Assembly (NCBI GenBank): GCA_003169735.1
Contig: PNAP01000100.1
Coordinates: 1-51,102, forward strand
Direction of reading: 5' to 3'
Length of the DNA stretch: 51,102 nt
Origin: Chloroflexota bacterium
GTDB lineage: Bacteria > Chloroflexota > Limnocylindria > Limnocylindrales > CSP1-4
Position numbers and translations under genes: made by a program. How positions within the stretch are numbered: position 1 is the stretch's first letter; every line of letters begins with the position of its first letter. The notes under the pieces are model-generated. The model was not told the DNA's origin, made no database searches, and saw only the letters and a list, made by a program, of their open reading frames with translations. Positions 14,588 to 23,074 of the stretch are shown one piece after another.

Positions 14588-16444
14588 TCAGACGGACGGC
14601 CGGTCCATGGGTTCGGCCGCGACCTCGACGCGATTGCGACCTGCCCGCTTGGCGCGATACAAGGCCTGATCCGCTTCGTCCAGGAGTTGGTCGAAGGTTC
14701 CTATCCGGCCGTCGCCGGACGCGGGCAGGCTCGCCAGGCCGATGCTGACCGTGATGGCGATGCTGCCGGCGGCGGTCTCGAAACGGTGCTGCTCGATGGC
14801 GCGCTGGACGCGCCCGGCGGTCAAGCGGCCCTGGGCGGCGTCGGTCTCCGTCAGCACGACCGAGAATTCTTCGCCGCCGTAGCGCCCCACGACGTCGACC
14901 TCGCGCAGCAGGTTGTGGATGAGCACCCCGAACAGGGCGAGCAATCGATCGCCGACAGCGTGGCCGTGCTCGTCGTTGACCGCCTTGAAGTGGTCGAGGT
15001 CGATCATCAGCACGGCCAGCGGCCGGCTGGTCCGCACAGCTCGGGCGAACTCGCGTTGCGCCAGGTCGTAGAAGCGGCGGCGGTTGAAGAGGTTGGTCAG
15101 TGGATCGGTGGCAGCCAGCCGCTCGAGTTCCACCTCCGTCCGGCTGCGCTCTTCGATCTCGCGTTGGAGTTCCACGTTTCGCAGTCGGTAGATCTCGCCG
15201 TCGCGTCGGGCGGTCTCCACCTGGTGTGCCACATTCACCACGGCGAGCCGCCTACCCGAGAGTTCTCCGTTGACCGCCTCGTGGATCGCGTGGAACGAAC
15301 GGTGATGTTCCAATGCCCGTTGCGGTTCGCCCAATCGTTCGTACAACTCCGCGAGACGCAGGTGGGACTCGGCTTCGAGCGCCTGGGCGCCGACCGCGCC
15401 GGCACGCCGGAGACCTTCCTCGAGATGGATCCCCGCGTCGGCCAGGTCGGCACGCAACAGGCTCAGCTTGCCGAGGCCGAGCAGGTAGTAGATGTGCCCG
15501 AGGTCGTTGCCTGCCTCGCGGGTGAGCCTCAGGCCCTCCTGCAGATACTCCTCCGCGCGGGGTAGGTCTCCCTGTGCCAACAGGATCTCACCGACCGTGT
15601 CGAGGATGGTGACCTCCTGCACGACGAGCGACTCGCGACGGGCGATGGCCAAGCTTCCGATTGCGGCATCGAGTGCTTCCGATGGCCTCGCAAGTCGCAG
15701 GAGGACCGTTGCCCGGTTGTTCAGGATCGTCGACTCCAGGAGCGGGTCATCCACGCTTCGGGCGATCTCCACGGCCGCATCGCTGCTGAGCATCCCCTGC
15801 TCCGGGTCGCCCGATGCGACTTGGATGAGTGCCATCGCATCGAGGACCGAAGCCTCCTGCACACGAAGGCCGAGGTCCCGTGCCACGCTCAGCGCGCGTA
15901 GTGCGGAGCTCAAGGCGTTGGGCGTGTCGCCAAGAAAGTAGTAGACCCAGCTGATGATCCGCTGGCAGTCGACGGTCACCCGTGACGCGGGCAGGTCATC
16001 CAGCAGCGCCGCCGCTTCGAAGCACTGCGACAGCGCCTCGTCCAGTTCTCCGCTCTGGCGGCTGAGGTAACCAAGCGTGGTCAGGCTCGTTGCCTGCCCC
16101 GAGCGGTAGGGCCGTGCCCCTGCGTCGTCCAAGCCTGACAGGCCATGGGCCTTCTCCGCGAGATCGCGGGCCAGCACGGGGTGTGTCTGGCGTGATTGCC
16201 ATGCCTGCTCGTTGATGGCATCGATCTCGTCACGGGTAGCCGCCCCGAGGGTGGAGCTGATGGCGCCGATGGAGGTGATGAGGAACGACCCTTCCCGGAG
16301 AGCCGGCAAATGGGTCGCCGGCCCCGTATGAAGCGACCACGTCGAGGTGCGCAGATCTCTGCGCCGACCAAGGCGGACGCTCCCGAACCCAGTCTCATGC
16401 GACGCGCACCGAATGGAACCGACCCATTCGTTCCCCTCCGCCAC
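14588..16444 (-). CDS. TPR-domain diguanylate cyclase (GGDEF)
   Basis: 618 residues. The first 70 are poorly conserved, so the true start may be downstream of 16444, though no better ATG/GTG with a ribosome site appears. Residues about 70-400 form tetratricopeptide-type helical pairs (for example GYLSRQSGELDEALSQCFEA, LAELYERLGEPQRALEHH). A coiled stretch leads to a GGDEF domain with DLDHFKAVNDEHGHAVGD and RYGGEEF near residue 521. REVD five residues before GGEEF is the RxxD inhibitory site, so product inhibition by cyclic di-GMP is expected. There is no membrane segment; it should act in the cytoplasm, with the TPR region sensing a protein partner. It is monocistronic. Confidence 0.85.
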   Translation of the reverse strand: MAEGNEWVGSIRCASHETGFGSVRLGRRRDLRTSTWSLHTGPATHLPALREGSFLITSIGAISSTLGAATRDEIDAINEQAWQSRQTHPVLARDLAEKAHGLSGLDDAGARPYRSGQATSLTTLGYLSRQSGELDEALSQCFEAAALLDDLPASRVTVDCQRIISWVYYFLGDTPNALSSALRALSVARDLGLRVQEASVLDAMALIQVASGDPEQGMLSSDAAVEIARSVDDPLLESTILNNRATVLLRLARPSEALDAAIGSLAIARRESLVVQEVTILDTVGEILLAQGDLPRAEEYLQEGLRLTREAGNDLGHIYYLLGLGKLSLLRADLADAGIHLEEGLRRAGAVGAQALEAESHLRLAELYERLGEPQRALEHHRSFHAIHEAVNGELSGRRLAVVNVAHQVETARRDGEIYRLRNVELQREIEERSRTEVELERLAATDPLTNLFNRRRFYDLAQREFARAVRTSRPLAVLMIDLDHFKAVNDEHGHAVGDRLLALFGVLIHNLLREVDVVGRYGGEEFSVVLTETDAAQGRLTAGRVQRAIEQHRFETAAGSIAITVSIGLASLPASGDGRIGTFDQLLDEADQALYRAKRAGRNRVEVAAEPMDRPSV

Positions 16445-16980
16445 GCCATCGGCGAACAGGCGCCGATCCCTGCGAACCGCAAACGGTCCGACCCGTGCGG
16501 GCTCCCCGATTCATTGCATCCCCCCGGATCGCCGCTATCGAGTGTCGGCTGCTCGTGCCGTGCGACCTGCTCACAATGACGATCCGTATGTCCGGCCTGC
16601 ACACGATGCCGCCATCGTGACGGTCCGACGTCGGCCCGAGCGCCTCTCCCTTTGACCAGCAGGAATCGTTTTCACCAGCAGAGGTGGTGGATGCTGGTCG
16701 ACTCGTGGCTCAGGACGGTGACCACCAGCACGGCCTTCTCGGGCGTTCTAAGTGGTCCACGGTGGGCGGCGCCGGGAGTCAAGGACTCGGGGGCGGGCCA
16801 GCTCCGGTGAACACGGAGGCGCCGAAGCAAGGCCCGTGCGTCACAGCCAGAGGCCTCAGAGCCTGTGAGTGAGACCTTCGCACTGGCCTTGCCAGCCGAA
16901 GGACTCTCGATACGATCGCAACCGACGGGAGAGCTGAAGCGTCCGACCAGCGAGGCTCGACTCCTGAGGAGATAGGTTCG
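16445..16980. other. No gene recognised
   Basis: A 536-bp gap. Frames on both strands are low-quality. GGAGATAGG just before 16981 is the ribosome site of the next gene. Nothing else is supported. Confidence 0.4.
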
Positions 16981-17487
16981 ATGCGACGAGCGGCAGCGCT
17001 GCTGGGTTTGATCCTTGTCGCGGCCTGTTCGCCGTCGCCGTCGCCCAGTCCCGTCACGCCGTTGGTGACCCAGACGATCGGCGGGGTCGTCGTGACGCAC
17101 CCGGCGGACTGGCAGCTCATCACCGGGCCGGCCCCGCCCGACGGTCGCGCTGTGCCGGCCTTCTACCTGGCCAACGTCCCGCTCACCGTCGTGCCGTGCC
17201 CGAGCATCGGAGCCGATGGGACCTACACGGGCTGCGCGCAACCGATCGCGGCGCTCCCCGCTGGAGGTGTCCTCGTCACCGTCTCGCCGAACCTCGGCCT
17301 GGCGGAACATGTGCCACCCCAAGTGGACATGATCGCGCTGACCGAGTCCTGCCAGTCGATCAGCGGCGAGCGATCGATCGAGGCGGTAGCCGCAGGAATG
17401 GTCGTCGAGGCGTGCCTGCGAGGGCCCGGGATCGATCAGTCGGAAGCCCAGGTCCGGGAGCTGGTCGCCTCCATGAGGTTCGCATAG
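16981..17487 (+). CDS. Small secreted lipoprotein, unknown
   Basis: 168 residues. The N-terminus MRRAAALLGLILVAAC is a lipoprotein signal with the lipobox LVAAC at Cys16, followed by a Ser-Pro linker. The mature part starts VVVTHPADWQLITGP and ends with an amphipathic helix (SEAQVRELVASMRFA). This arrangement resembles small extracellular lipoproteins of the PsbP/DUF1795-like kind (HPADWQ opening), but I would not assign it. Cysteines at about 75, 83, 122 and 143 may pair. GAGGAG lies 9-14 nt before ATG 16981. It probably sits on the outer face of the membrane. Confidence 0.65.
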   Translation: MRRAAALLGLILVAACSPSPSPSPVTPLVTQTIGGVVVTHPADWQLITGPAPPDGRAVPAFYLANVPLTVVPCPSIGADGTYTGCAQPIAALPAGGVLVTVSPNLGLAEHVPPQVDMIALTESCQSISGERSIEAVAAGMVVEACLRGPGIDQSEAQVRELVASMRFA

Positions 17488-17494
17488 CCTCGCC

Positions 17495-17660
17495 TCAGGT
17501 TGGCTCGACGCGCAAGCGCGCGAAGAGGTCGCCGACCGAGACGACCTCGAGCCAGGCTCGAACGCTCGCCGCAGTGCCCTCGTAGCAGCGCGACAGGCGA
17601 CGCCAGCGGCCGAGCCTCGCGAAGATGTGCTCGAACCGAGTCCACCCGTACCCGAGGATC
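17495..17660 (-). pseudogene. IS5-type transposase C-terminal remnant
   Basis: The minus strand reads GYGWTRFEHIFARLGRWRRL followed by SRCYEGTAASVRAWLEVVSV and a stop at 17495. The pattern R.E..FARLGRWRRLSRCYEGT.....W is the C-terminal catalytic E region of IS5-group DDE transposases. The N-terminal DDE part is missing. The frame is open to 17779, but that upstream part is not convincing. Confidence 0.6.
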
Positions 17661-17776
17661 CCGGCACGGCCGACCTGCCGCCGCTCCGGCCGCATTAGGG
17701 ACCCCGTCACAGGGCGCGTCGTCCGCAGGTCGGGTCCGGTCCGGCCACGAATGACCCGCCATGCGCTTCGGGTAGT

Positions 17777-17794
17777 CACGATCCAATGATCGTG
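17777..17794. repeat. Dispersed hairpin CACGATC-CAAT-GATCGTG
   Basis: Perfect 7-bp stem. Same stem and loop as the copy at 41648-41665. It lies between the IS5 remnant and the 3' end of the next minus-strand gene. Confidence 0.65.
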
Positions 17795-17845
17795 TCGACC
17801 TTCTCAGGGGACCGCGACGGTCCTACCCCGAAAGGCTGAGCGACT

Positions 17846-18991
17846 TCAGCGTTCGTAGGCGAGCATGAAGTACGTGTCCGCGGCAGCCCCCGACAGGTCG
17901 AAGCAGCGCACGCCGATGGTCTGCGGCGAACCGGACGCGCGGATGCTGCCGACGATGCAGTTCGCGGCGTCGAGACCGGTCGGTGAGAGCTTGACCGTGC
18001 CACCCGACGGCATGCCCGACAAGGTCACCGTATAGAGGCCCGTTCCCTGCCGCGTGATCCGGAACGTGGCGCTCGGTTTGGCGTAGCGATAGCCACTCGC
18101 GGGAACGTACGAGGCAGTCGATGGCCGCTTGGCCCACAGATAGGCGACCTTGCCATGGCCCGAACCCTTCAGGCCCTCGCCGTCCATGAACATCAGCGTG
18201 AACCGCGCGTCGGTCAGCGTCCCCGACAGGTCGTGGCATTGCACGTGGACGGTCTCGTCCGGAGCGGTCGGATAGAGGGTCAGCACCTGGCACGGGGTCA
18301 TCGGAGCGGTCCCGGCGGGTTCGGTCTGACGCGGAGGATTCGCGCCTACGATGTCCTGCGTCACCTGGGCGTCGCCGTGGCTCACCCCCAGATGCGGCAG
18401 GGTCACGAGGTAGTCGCCTGGGCCTTCCCGATGGATGGTGTTCGCGCCGCCCTCGCTGTCGAAACTCGTCACGGCGGCCGGCGAATACTCCGTCGTCGCG
18501 TCCTGGTCGGCCTCGAGATACGCCAGGTGGCCGGCATCGGCCACAGCCGCGAAGAAGGTTAGGGTGAAGCCCGTGTTCACGAGCGTGCCGGCAGAGGTAG
18601 AACAGATCACGCCCATCTGCTCGTCGATGCCGCCCTGGCTGGTCGACCCCCAAGCGTAGACGTAGCAGACGCGATCCCGTCGGCCGAGCGGGCTCACCTC
18701 GACCGTACCGCCGGGATCGCCGATGCCATTCATGAACACGATGACCGTCCCCGTGCCGGCGTATTCGACGGTGTCGGCGCCACCGGTGGAGTTGCCCTGG
18801 TCACTCGCGGCCGGCGCGTATGACGCACCCGTCCGGCGCACCGTCACCCAGCCCCATTTCGCCGAACTCGCCGCCGGGTGTACCGCCGATGTCGCCGACG
18901 AGACGGAGCTGGCAGCGACCACCGGACCAGCGCTCTGGCCCACGAAGGCGGATGCCGCGATCAGAGCCAGGACGAAGCGGCGTGATGTCAT
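17846..18991 (-). CDS. Secreted protein with three repeated domains (paralogue of 42.9-44.0 kb)
   Basis: 381 residues. Signal peptide RRFVLALIAASAFVGQSAGP, cleaved near VVAAS. The mature part contains three repeats of about 110 residues with WGWVTVRRTGASYAPA / AYLEADQDATTEYSPA / AYLWAKRPSTASYVPA at the start, a GDYLVTLPHLG or GLYTVTLSGM strand in the middle, and paired cysteines (RVCYVYAWG...MGVICS; CQVLTL...VHVQCHD; NCIVGS...IGVRCFD). The last residues FMLAYER match FTLAYER of the paralogue. ATG 18991 opens the signal peptide; GAAGGTCC is a fair ribosome site. No catalytic residues stand out; a structural extracellular role is inferred. Confidence 0.65.
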   Translation of the reverse strand: MTSRRFVLALIAASAFVGQSAGPVVAASSVSSATSAVHPAASSAKWGWVTVRRTGASYAPAASDQGNSTGGADTVEYAGTGTVIVFMNGIGDPGGTVEVSPLGRRDRVCYVYAWGSTSQGGIDEQMGVICSTSAGTLVNTGFTLTFFAAVADAGHLAYLEADQDATTEYSPAAVTSFDSEGGANTIHREGPGDYLVTLPHLGVSHGDAQVTQDIVGANPPRQTEPAGTAPMTPCQVLTLYPTAPDETVHVQCHDLSGTLTDARFTLMFMDGEGLKGSGHGKVAYLWAKRPSTASYVPASGYRYAKPSATFRITRQGTGLYTVTLSGMPSGGTVKLSPTGLDAANCIVGSIRASGSPQTIGVRCFDLSGAAADTYFMLAYER

Positions 18992-19041
18992 CGAAGGACC
19001 TTCTTCCGGTGGTGGCGCGGATCGGTTGAGGCTGTGACTCT

Positions 19042-19407
19042 ATGCCATGCGGCAAGGGCCACCGTGAGGCCATTGCGGCGACGCTACTCGATGCCTCGCT
19101 CGATCTGGCGACGATGGAGCCATCCGGCTCGCTCTGGCAGGCCGGAGCGGGACCAGCGGGCATCAGCTCGGGTACCTTCTACGGACGCTTCCGGCGCTAC
19201 CTGGTGCTGGCCGGTCTGGCACCCTCAGGCATCCATGTGCTGCGCCACACCGCAGCCAAGCTGCGGCGCGATGCCGGCGAGTCGGTCGAGGCGGTGAGTG
19301 CCTTCCTCGACCATTCGTCATTGGCGGTGACGACGGTCTACCTACGTCGACTCGAAGGGGTCGAGGATCGCAGCTGGAGCCACGTGGCGGCGGTCATCGG
19401 GGTGTAA
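19042..19407 (+). pseudogene. Tyrosine recombinase C-terminal half
   Basis: The frame contains SSGTFYGRFRRYLVLAGLAP, then GIHVLRHTAAKLRRDAG (HxxR box II), FLDHSSLAVTTVYLRR (third histidine and nucleophile tyrosine) and ends SHVAAVIGV. It lacks the SAM-like N-terminal domain and the box-I arginine, so it cannot be a working integrase. GKGHREA at the start matches the beta-hairpin of the catalytic domain. A shorter, internally deleted copy of the same gene lies 0.8 kb away at 20211-20367 in the same orientation. Confidence 0.75.
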
Positions 19408-19508
19408 GGGCGTTCGAGGGGCTCTCGGGCGACGCCATCAGGATGATCACGGCTTTGGACATGGGGCACCGCGGCCAGTGGGCGCCCGTGAGGGCACCAC
19501 GCCGGGCG

Positions 19509-19539
19509 CCTTGGGCGAGCGCGGCCGTCTCGCCCAAGG
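19509..19539. terminator. Strong 11-bp hairpin, probable bidirectional terminator
   Basis: CCTTGGGCGAG (19509-19519) pairs perfectly with CTCGCCCAAGG (19529-19539) around a 9-nt loop. It lies 25 bp past the stop of the minus-strand gene at 19564 and 100 bp past the recombinase remnant. There is no T-run. Confidence 0.55.
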
Positions 19540-19563
19540 GCACCAAGCCCGGTCAGCGCCGAT

Positions 19564-20055
19564 CTAGTGGATGTTGGCGGTGATGATCATGCTGCGCGCG
19601 GACATGAATTGATGGTTGCAGCTGCTCACTCCGGCCCACTGGATCGTCACCGTATGCGATCCTGAGCCGACGCCTCGCGCGTAGAACGTGAAAGCGTGGC
19701 TCTCGGCGCCGCCGTTGAGATTCCACATGAGTTGTGTCGACGACGGTGATGCAGCCGCGCCATCGATGGTCGCCCGACCCAGTGTCCCGTCGCAGGTGTT
19801 GATCTCGCCGCTGAAGTCGATGATCAGGTCGGCGACCTTGCCACTTGGGATGTGGACGACGCTGGACAGGCCCGGGACGTCGACGAAGCTCGTCGATTGG
19901 GTCGTGATGGCGTCTTCGGCCGACACCATCGCGTAGCGCGTCGTGCCGGAGTTGACGAAGGACGGCGAGACCGTCGCGGCGACCGCGAAGCCCGCCGCGA
20001 AGACCGCCGAGATGACCGCCACCGCGACCAGGCTGACTCGGATCCCCTTGTGCAT
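19564..20055 (-). CDS. Small secreted protein, unknown
   Basis: 163 residues with a signal peptide (VSLVAVAVISAVFAAGFAVA, cleaved near AATVS). The mature domain is beta-rich, with two cysteines in NTCDGTLG and SSCNHQF that could pair, and ends in SARSMIITANIH. ATG 20055 follows AGGAGAGAACC. It resembles small exported proteins of unknown function. It is the only intact gene between two direct copies of a recombinase remnant, so it may be old element cargo. Confidence 0.6.
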   Translation of the reverse strand: MHKGIRVSLVAVAVISAVFAAGFAVAATVSPSFVNSGTTRYAMVSAEDAITTQSTSFVDVPGLSSVVHIPSGKVADLIIDFSGEINTCDGTLGRATIDGAAASPSSTQLMWNLNGGAESHAFTFYARGVGSGSHTVTIQWAGVSSCNHQFMSARSMIITANIH

Positions 20056-20210
20056 GGTTCTCTCCTGACTCTGGGAGCGATCTCGATCCGGTGACGCTCC
20101 ATCGGGTCGCAGTGTACGGGCCAGTCGCCGTGTTACGAAGCGGCAAGTCTCCGACCAAGGTCTGGAGTCGACCCGGTTCTGCGCAGTGTTGGAGCAGTTG
20201 GCACTGCTGC

Positions 20211-20367
20211 TCGGGCACTTTCTACGGGCGCTTCCGCCGGTACCTCGTATCGGCCGGTCTGGCGCCGACGGACCTCATCGCTGGCGGTGACGACGGTCTA
20301 CCTGCGACGACTCGAGGGGGTCGAGGATCGCAGCTGGGGACATGTGGCAGCGGCCATCGGGGTGTGA
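20211..20367 (+). pseudogene. Internally deleted tyrosine recombinase remnant
   Basis: SGTFYGRFRRYLVSAGLAP in one frame is followed from 20275, one base out of frame, by SSLAVTTVYLRRLEG and HVAAAIGV. Compared with 19042-19407, the block from the HxxR box to FLDH is deleted and the frame is broken. It is a second, more decayed copy of the same integrase. Confidence 0.7.
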
Positions 20368-20512
20368 GGTGCGGCGGCGGAAGCGCCCTCCTGTTGCCGA
20401 TTTCGTTGAATCGGCCAGAGGCGCGACACATACCCGTGGCGAGCTTCACTACGTGTCGAGGCGGCTCGGACTACCTCTGGTGCCCGAGCCGCCTCGTCAG
20501 CGCACCTGTTGG

Positions 20513-21094
20513 CTACGCGGCTGAGGCCGACATCGACTCCTTGGTGACCGGGATGTCATTTGGCTGGTAGAAGGCTCCGAGATTCAGCCCGTAGACGATG
20601 TGCCACAGGTAGACCGCGAAGAGCCACTTCCACCAGTCGCCAGCAGCGGCCGGGACGTTGGTCATGAAGATGCCCGCACTCGTATTGGGGCCGAAAAGGT
20701 TCGGGAACAGGTTGATCCACCAGACGACGCTGATCGTCGCCAGGATCAGGCCCCAGATGACCGCCTTGGCGAAGTTGCCCTTGAGCGTATTGGCGATCGG
20801 CAATAGGGGATGGATGCCGAACGCGAAGATGAGTGCGAACGCGACGCCCTGGGCGTAGTGAACGAAGGCTCCGAAGAGATGCAGGATCACCGGATCTGAC
20901 ATGCCGGTCGTGGCCTGTGCCGAGTTGCCGAAGACGAGCAGCCCATTGAGGTAATTGAAGTCCAGGTCGGGCAACCCGATGCCGTGGTACCACATGCCCA
21001 GGTTCGTGGTGACGTGAGTGGCGATCAAGCCGCCCACGATGGCTGCCACAAGCCGGTGTCGTGTGACGTAGCTGCGCCAGTCGTTGATGAACAT
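20513..21094 (-). CDS. Integral membrane protein, unknown
   Basis: 193 residues with about five hydrophobic segments: LVAAIVGGLIATHVTTNLGM, FGAFVHYAQGVAFALIFAFG, AVIWGLILATISVVWWINLF and a C-terminal WLFAVYLWHIVYGLNLG. Histidines occur inside or next to segments (THVTTN, HLFGAFVHY, WHIVYG), which could bind heme or metal, but I recognise no family. ATG 21094 begins FINDWRSYVTRHR; GTG 21103 sits at better spacing from GGAGG and may be the real start. It is divergent from the oxidoreductase gene at 21350. Confidence 0.6.
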   Translation of the reverse strand: MFINDWRSYVTRHRLVAAIVGGLIATHVTTNLGMWYHGIGLPDLDFNYLNGLLVFGNSAQATTGMSDPVILHLFGAFVHYAQGVAFALIFAFGIHPLLPIANTLKGNFAKAVIWGLILATISVVWWINLFPNLFGPNTSAGIFMTNVPAAAGDWWKWLFAVYLWHIVYGLNLGAFYQPNDIPVTKESMSASAA

Positions 21095-21182
21095 CGAGCC
21101 CACGCGGTCGCCTCCTCTCTCCGATCCACCTCGCAGGGGCCCGGCACGACCGGCACAACAACGTGACGCGATGCGAACGTTA

Positions 21183-21197
21183 GGGCGCTCTGCGAAC
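21183..21197. promoter_or_regulatory. Possible IclR half-operator GGGCGC-TCT-GCGAAC
   Basis: The right part CGCTCTGCGAAC equals that of the palindrome at 28735-28749, upstream of the IclR gene; the left arm is degenerate. It lies in the divergent gap before the 21350 oxidoreductase. Weak evidence. Confidence 0.3.
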
Positions 21198-21349
21198 AAC
21201 AGACCGCATGGTAGACCTTATCTTCAACGGTTTGCGCGCGATTTCGACGCATATTCACGGGCACCTATACTTCGGGTCAGGTTCGCGGTGCCATCCATCC
21301 GTGCGCAGCGCGAACATCCGAACGTGGAACGCCCGGCAGGAGGGAACCC

Positions 21350-22324
21350 ATGCGCGCCATCCGTTTCGACGAATTCGGCGGCTTCGAACAGTTCAAGCCC
21401 GTGGACATCCCGGAGCCGGTGCCTTCCGACGGCCAGATGCTGATCCAGATGAAGGCGGCCGCCATCAACGCCTTCGACAACACCGTCCGCGCCGGGTACG
21501 TGGCCCAGGTCTCACCGCCCCTCATCCCCGGCAACGAGGGGTGCGGGATCGTGGTCTCAGGTGGTGGCGATGCGTTCGCGCCGGGAACGCGCGTGATGCT
21601 CGTCGGGACGTTCGGATTCGCGCGGGACGGCACGTGGCAGGAGTTCCTGACCGCGACCGCCGACGAGGTGGTCAAGGCGCCGGAGAACCTCTCTGATGTC
21701 GAAGCAGCCGCCGTCCCGGTCGCCTACCTCGCGGCCGAGATGGCGCTGAACATCGGCTGCGGTTTCAAACCCGGCATGACCCTGCTCATCCCGGGCGCCG
21801 GTGGCTCGGTCGCCAATGCGGCCATCCAGCTCGCGAAAGTGCACGGTGCGGGTCGCGTGATCACGTCTGCCGGACGCGAGGACAAGGCGAACCGAGCGAG
21901 CGAGCTCGGCATGACGGACGTCGTCGACCTGTCCAAAGAGACGCTTAGTGAGGGCGTCATGCGACTGACCGACGGCAAGGGCGTTGAAGTGGCGCTGGAC
22001 ACGATCGGCGGCGAGGTGACCGGGCAGGCGCTCGCGTCCGTCGGCGCCAACGGGCTACTCGTCCAGATGGGCTATCCCGCCGGAACGACCCCGACCATCG
22101 ACGTCATGCATCTGATTTGGAAGCCCGCCCGGATCACCGGCTTCAACATGTACTTCCAGCCGCCCGAGACGTGGGCGAAGGCGTGGTCGGTCCTGCTGCC
22201 GCTCCTCGCCGAGGGCAAGGTCAAGCCGGTCATCGACCGCACGTACCCGCTCGAGGAAGCCGCTGAGGCGACCCGTCACCTCATCGAGGATCGCCCGTTC
22301 GGCAAGGTGGTACTGACGCTATAG
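21350..22324 (+). CDS. Zinc-independent NADP-dependent oxidoreductase (quinone oxidoreductase-type MDR)
   Basis: 324 residues of the medium-chain dehydrogenase/reductase family. GROES-like part: MRAIRFDEFGGFEQFKPVDI, INAFDNTVRAGY, PLIPGNEGCG. Rossmann part: LLIPGAGGSVANAAIQLAKV, which has GAGGSVAN where the usual AGGVG occurs. No structural or catalytic zinc cysteines are present, so it is of the quinone-oxidoreductase/enoyl-reductase type. AGGAGGGAACC lies directly before ATG 21350. Its 3' end overlaps the convergent dioxygenase gene by 6 bp. Next to a hydroquinone pathway, reduction of a benzoquinone is an attractive but unproven role. Confidence 0.8.
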   Translation: MRAIRFDEFGGFEQFKPVDIPEPVPSDGQMLIQMKAAAINAFDNTVRAGYVAQVSPPLIPGNEGCGIVVSGGGDAFAPGTRVMLVGTFGFARDGTWQEFLTATADEVVKAPENLSDVEAAAVPVAYLAAEMALNIGCGFKPGMTLLIPGAGGSVANAAIQLAKVHGAGRVITSAGREDKANRASELGMTDVVDLSKETLSEGVMRLTDGKGVEVALDTIGGEVTGQALASVGANGLLVQMGYPAGTTPTIDVMHLIWKPARITGFNMYFQPPETWAKAWSVLLPLLAEGKVKPVIDRTYPLEEAAEATRHLIEDRPFGKVVLTL

Positions 22325-23074
22325 GGCCGGCGCCAACCGGATGTCGAAGGTCACGACGCCGTCGCGCGGCTGGACGATCAGATCATCCTTGACGCCATCG
22401 ATGGTGTCGTCGTCGAGGTATGGGCCACCGGCGATGTAGGCCTGCGTCACGAGTGTGCGGCAGCCCGGCGCGCTGACATGGAAGTGCACATGCGCCGGGC
22501 GCCACGGATGCCGGCCGAGGGCGGCGAGCAGGTTCCCCACCGGGCCATCGTCCTTGACTGTGTAGTGCAGCGGCCGGATGGTCGCGATGCGATACGAGCC
22601 GTCCGCGGCGGACCGTTGCCGTCCTCGCAGATGCCACGGATCCACGAGCGACGTCTCGTTGGAATAGTCACCCTGGCCGTTGGCCTGCCAGACGTCGACG
22701 ACCGCGTCGGGGATGGGGCGGCCGTCGCCCGCACCAAGGACTCTGCCGCCCACCACCAGCGGCTCGCCGTCGTCGGGAGAGCGCACGACCGAGCCTGGAT
22801 TGTCGATCCACGGCGCGCCGAAGCGATAGAACGGTCCGAGGACGTTCGATGCGGTGCCGCTCTCGCCGGCGTGCGTGCGGTCATCGACCAATCGGCTGAT
22901 GCCGAGGACATCCGAGAGAAGGATGGCCTCGTCGCTCTTGCCCACCTCGGTCAGAAAGGTAAGCGCTGCGATGAGCTCATCGTTGGTCATGTCGAGTTCC
23001 ACTACCAGATCGCGCAGCGCGGCCACGACGCGCGGCATCGCCGCGGTCAGGCGGCCGCCCAGAGGCCCGCTCAC
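22319..23074 (-). CDS. Intradiol ring-cleavage dioxygenase, probably hydroxyquinol 1,2-dioxygenase
   Basis: 251 residues of the intradiol dioxygenase family. An N-terminal helical domain (FLTEVGKSDEAILLSDVLGI) leads to the catalytic beta-sandwich: TASNVLGPFYRFGAP (first Tyr ligand), GSYRIATIRPLHYTV (second Tyr region) and RPAHVHFHVSAPG (His ligands) for Fe(III). It would cleave hydroxyquinol (1,2,4-benzenetriol) to maleylacetate, the substrate of the reductase in this operon; catechol cannot be excluded. It is 30-40 residues shorter than usual at the N-terminus. GTG 23074 overlaps the MoxR stop as GTGA, so translation is probably coupled. The position matches pnpG, last gene of the pnpCDEFG cluster of Pseudomonas sp. 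WBC-3. Confidence 0.8.
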   Translation of the reverse strand: MSGPLGGRLTAAMPRVVAALRDLVVELDMTNDELIAALTFLTEVGKSDEAILLSDVLGISRLVDDRTHAGESGTASNVLGPFYRFGAPWIDNPGSVVRSPDDGEPLVVGGRVLGAGDGRPIPDAVVDVWQANGQGDYSNETSLVDPWHLRGRQRSAADGSYRIATIRPLHYTVKDDGPVGNLLAALGRHPWRPAHVHFHVSAPGCRTLVTQAYIAGGPYLDDDTIDGVKDDLIVQPRDGVVTFDIRLAPAL

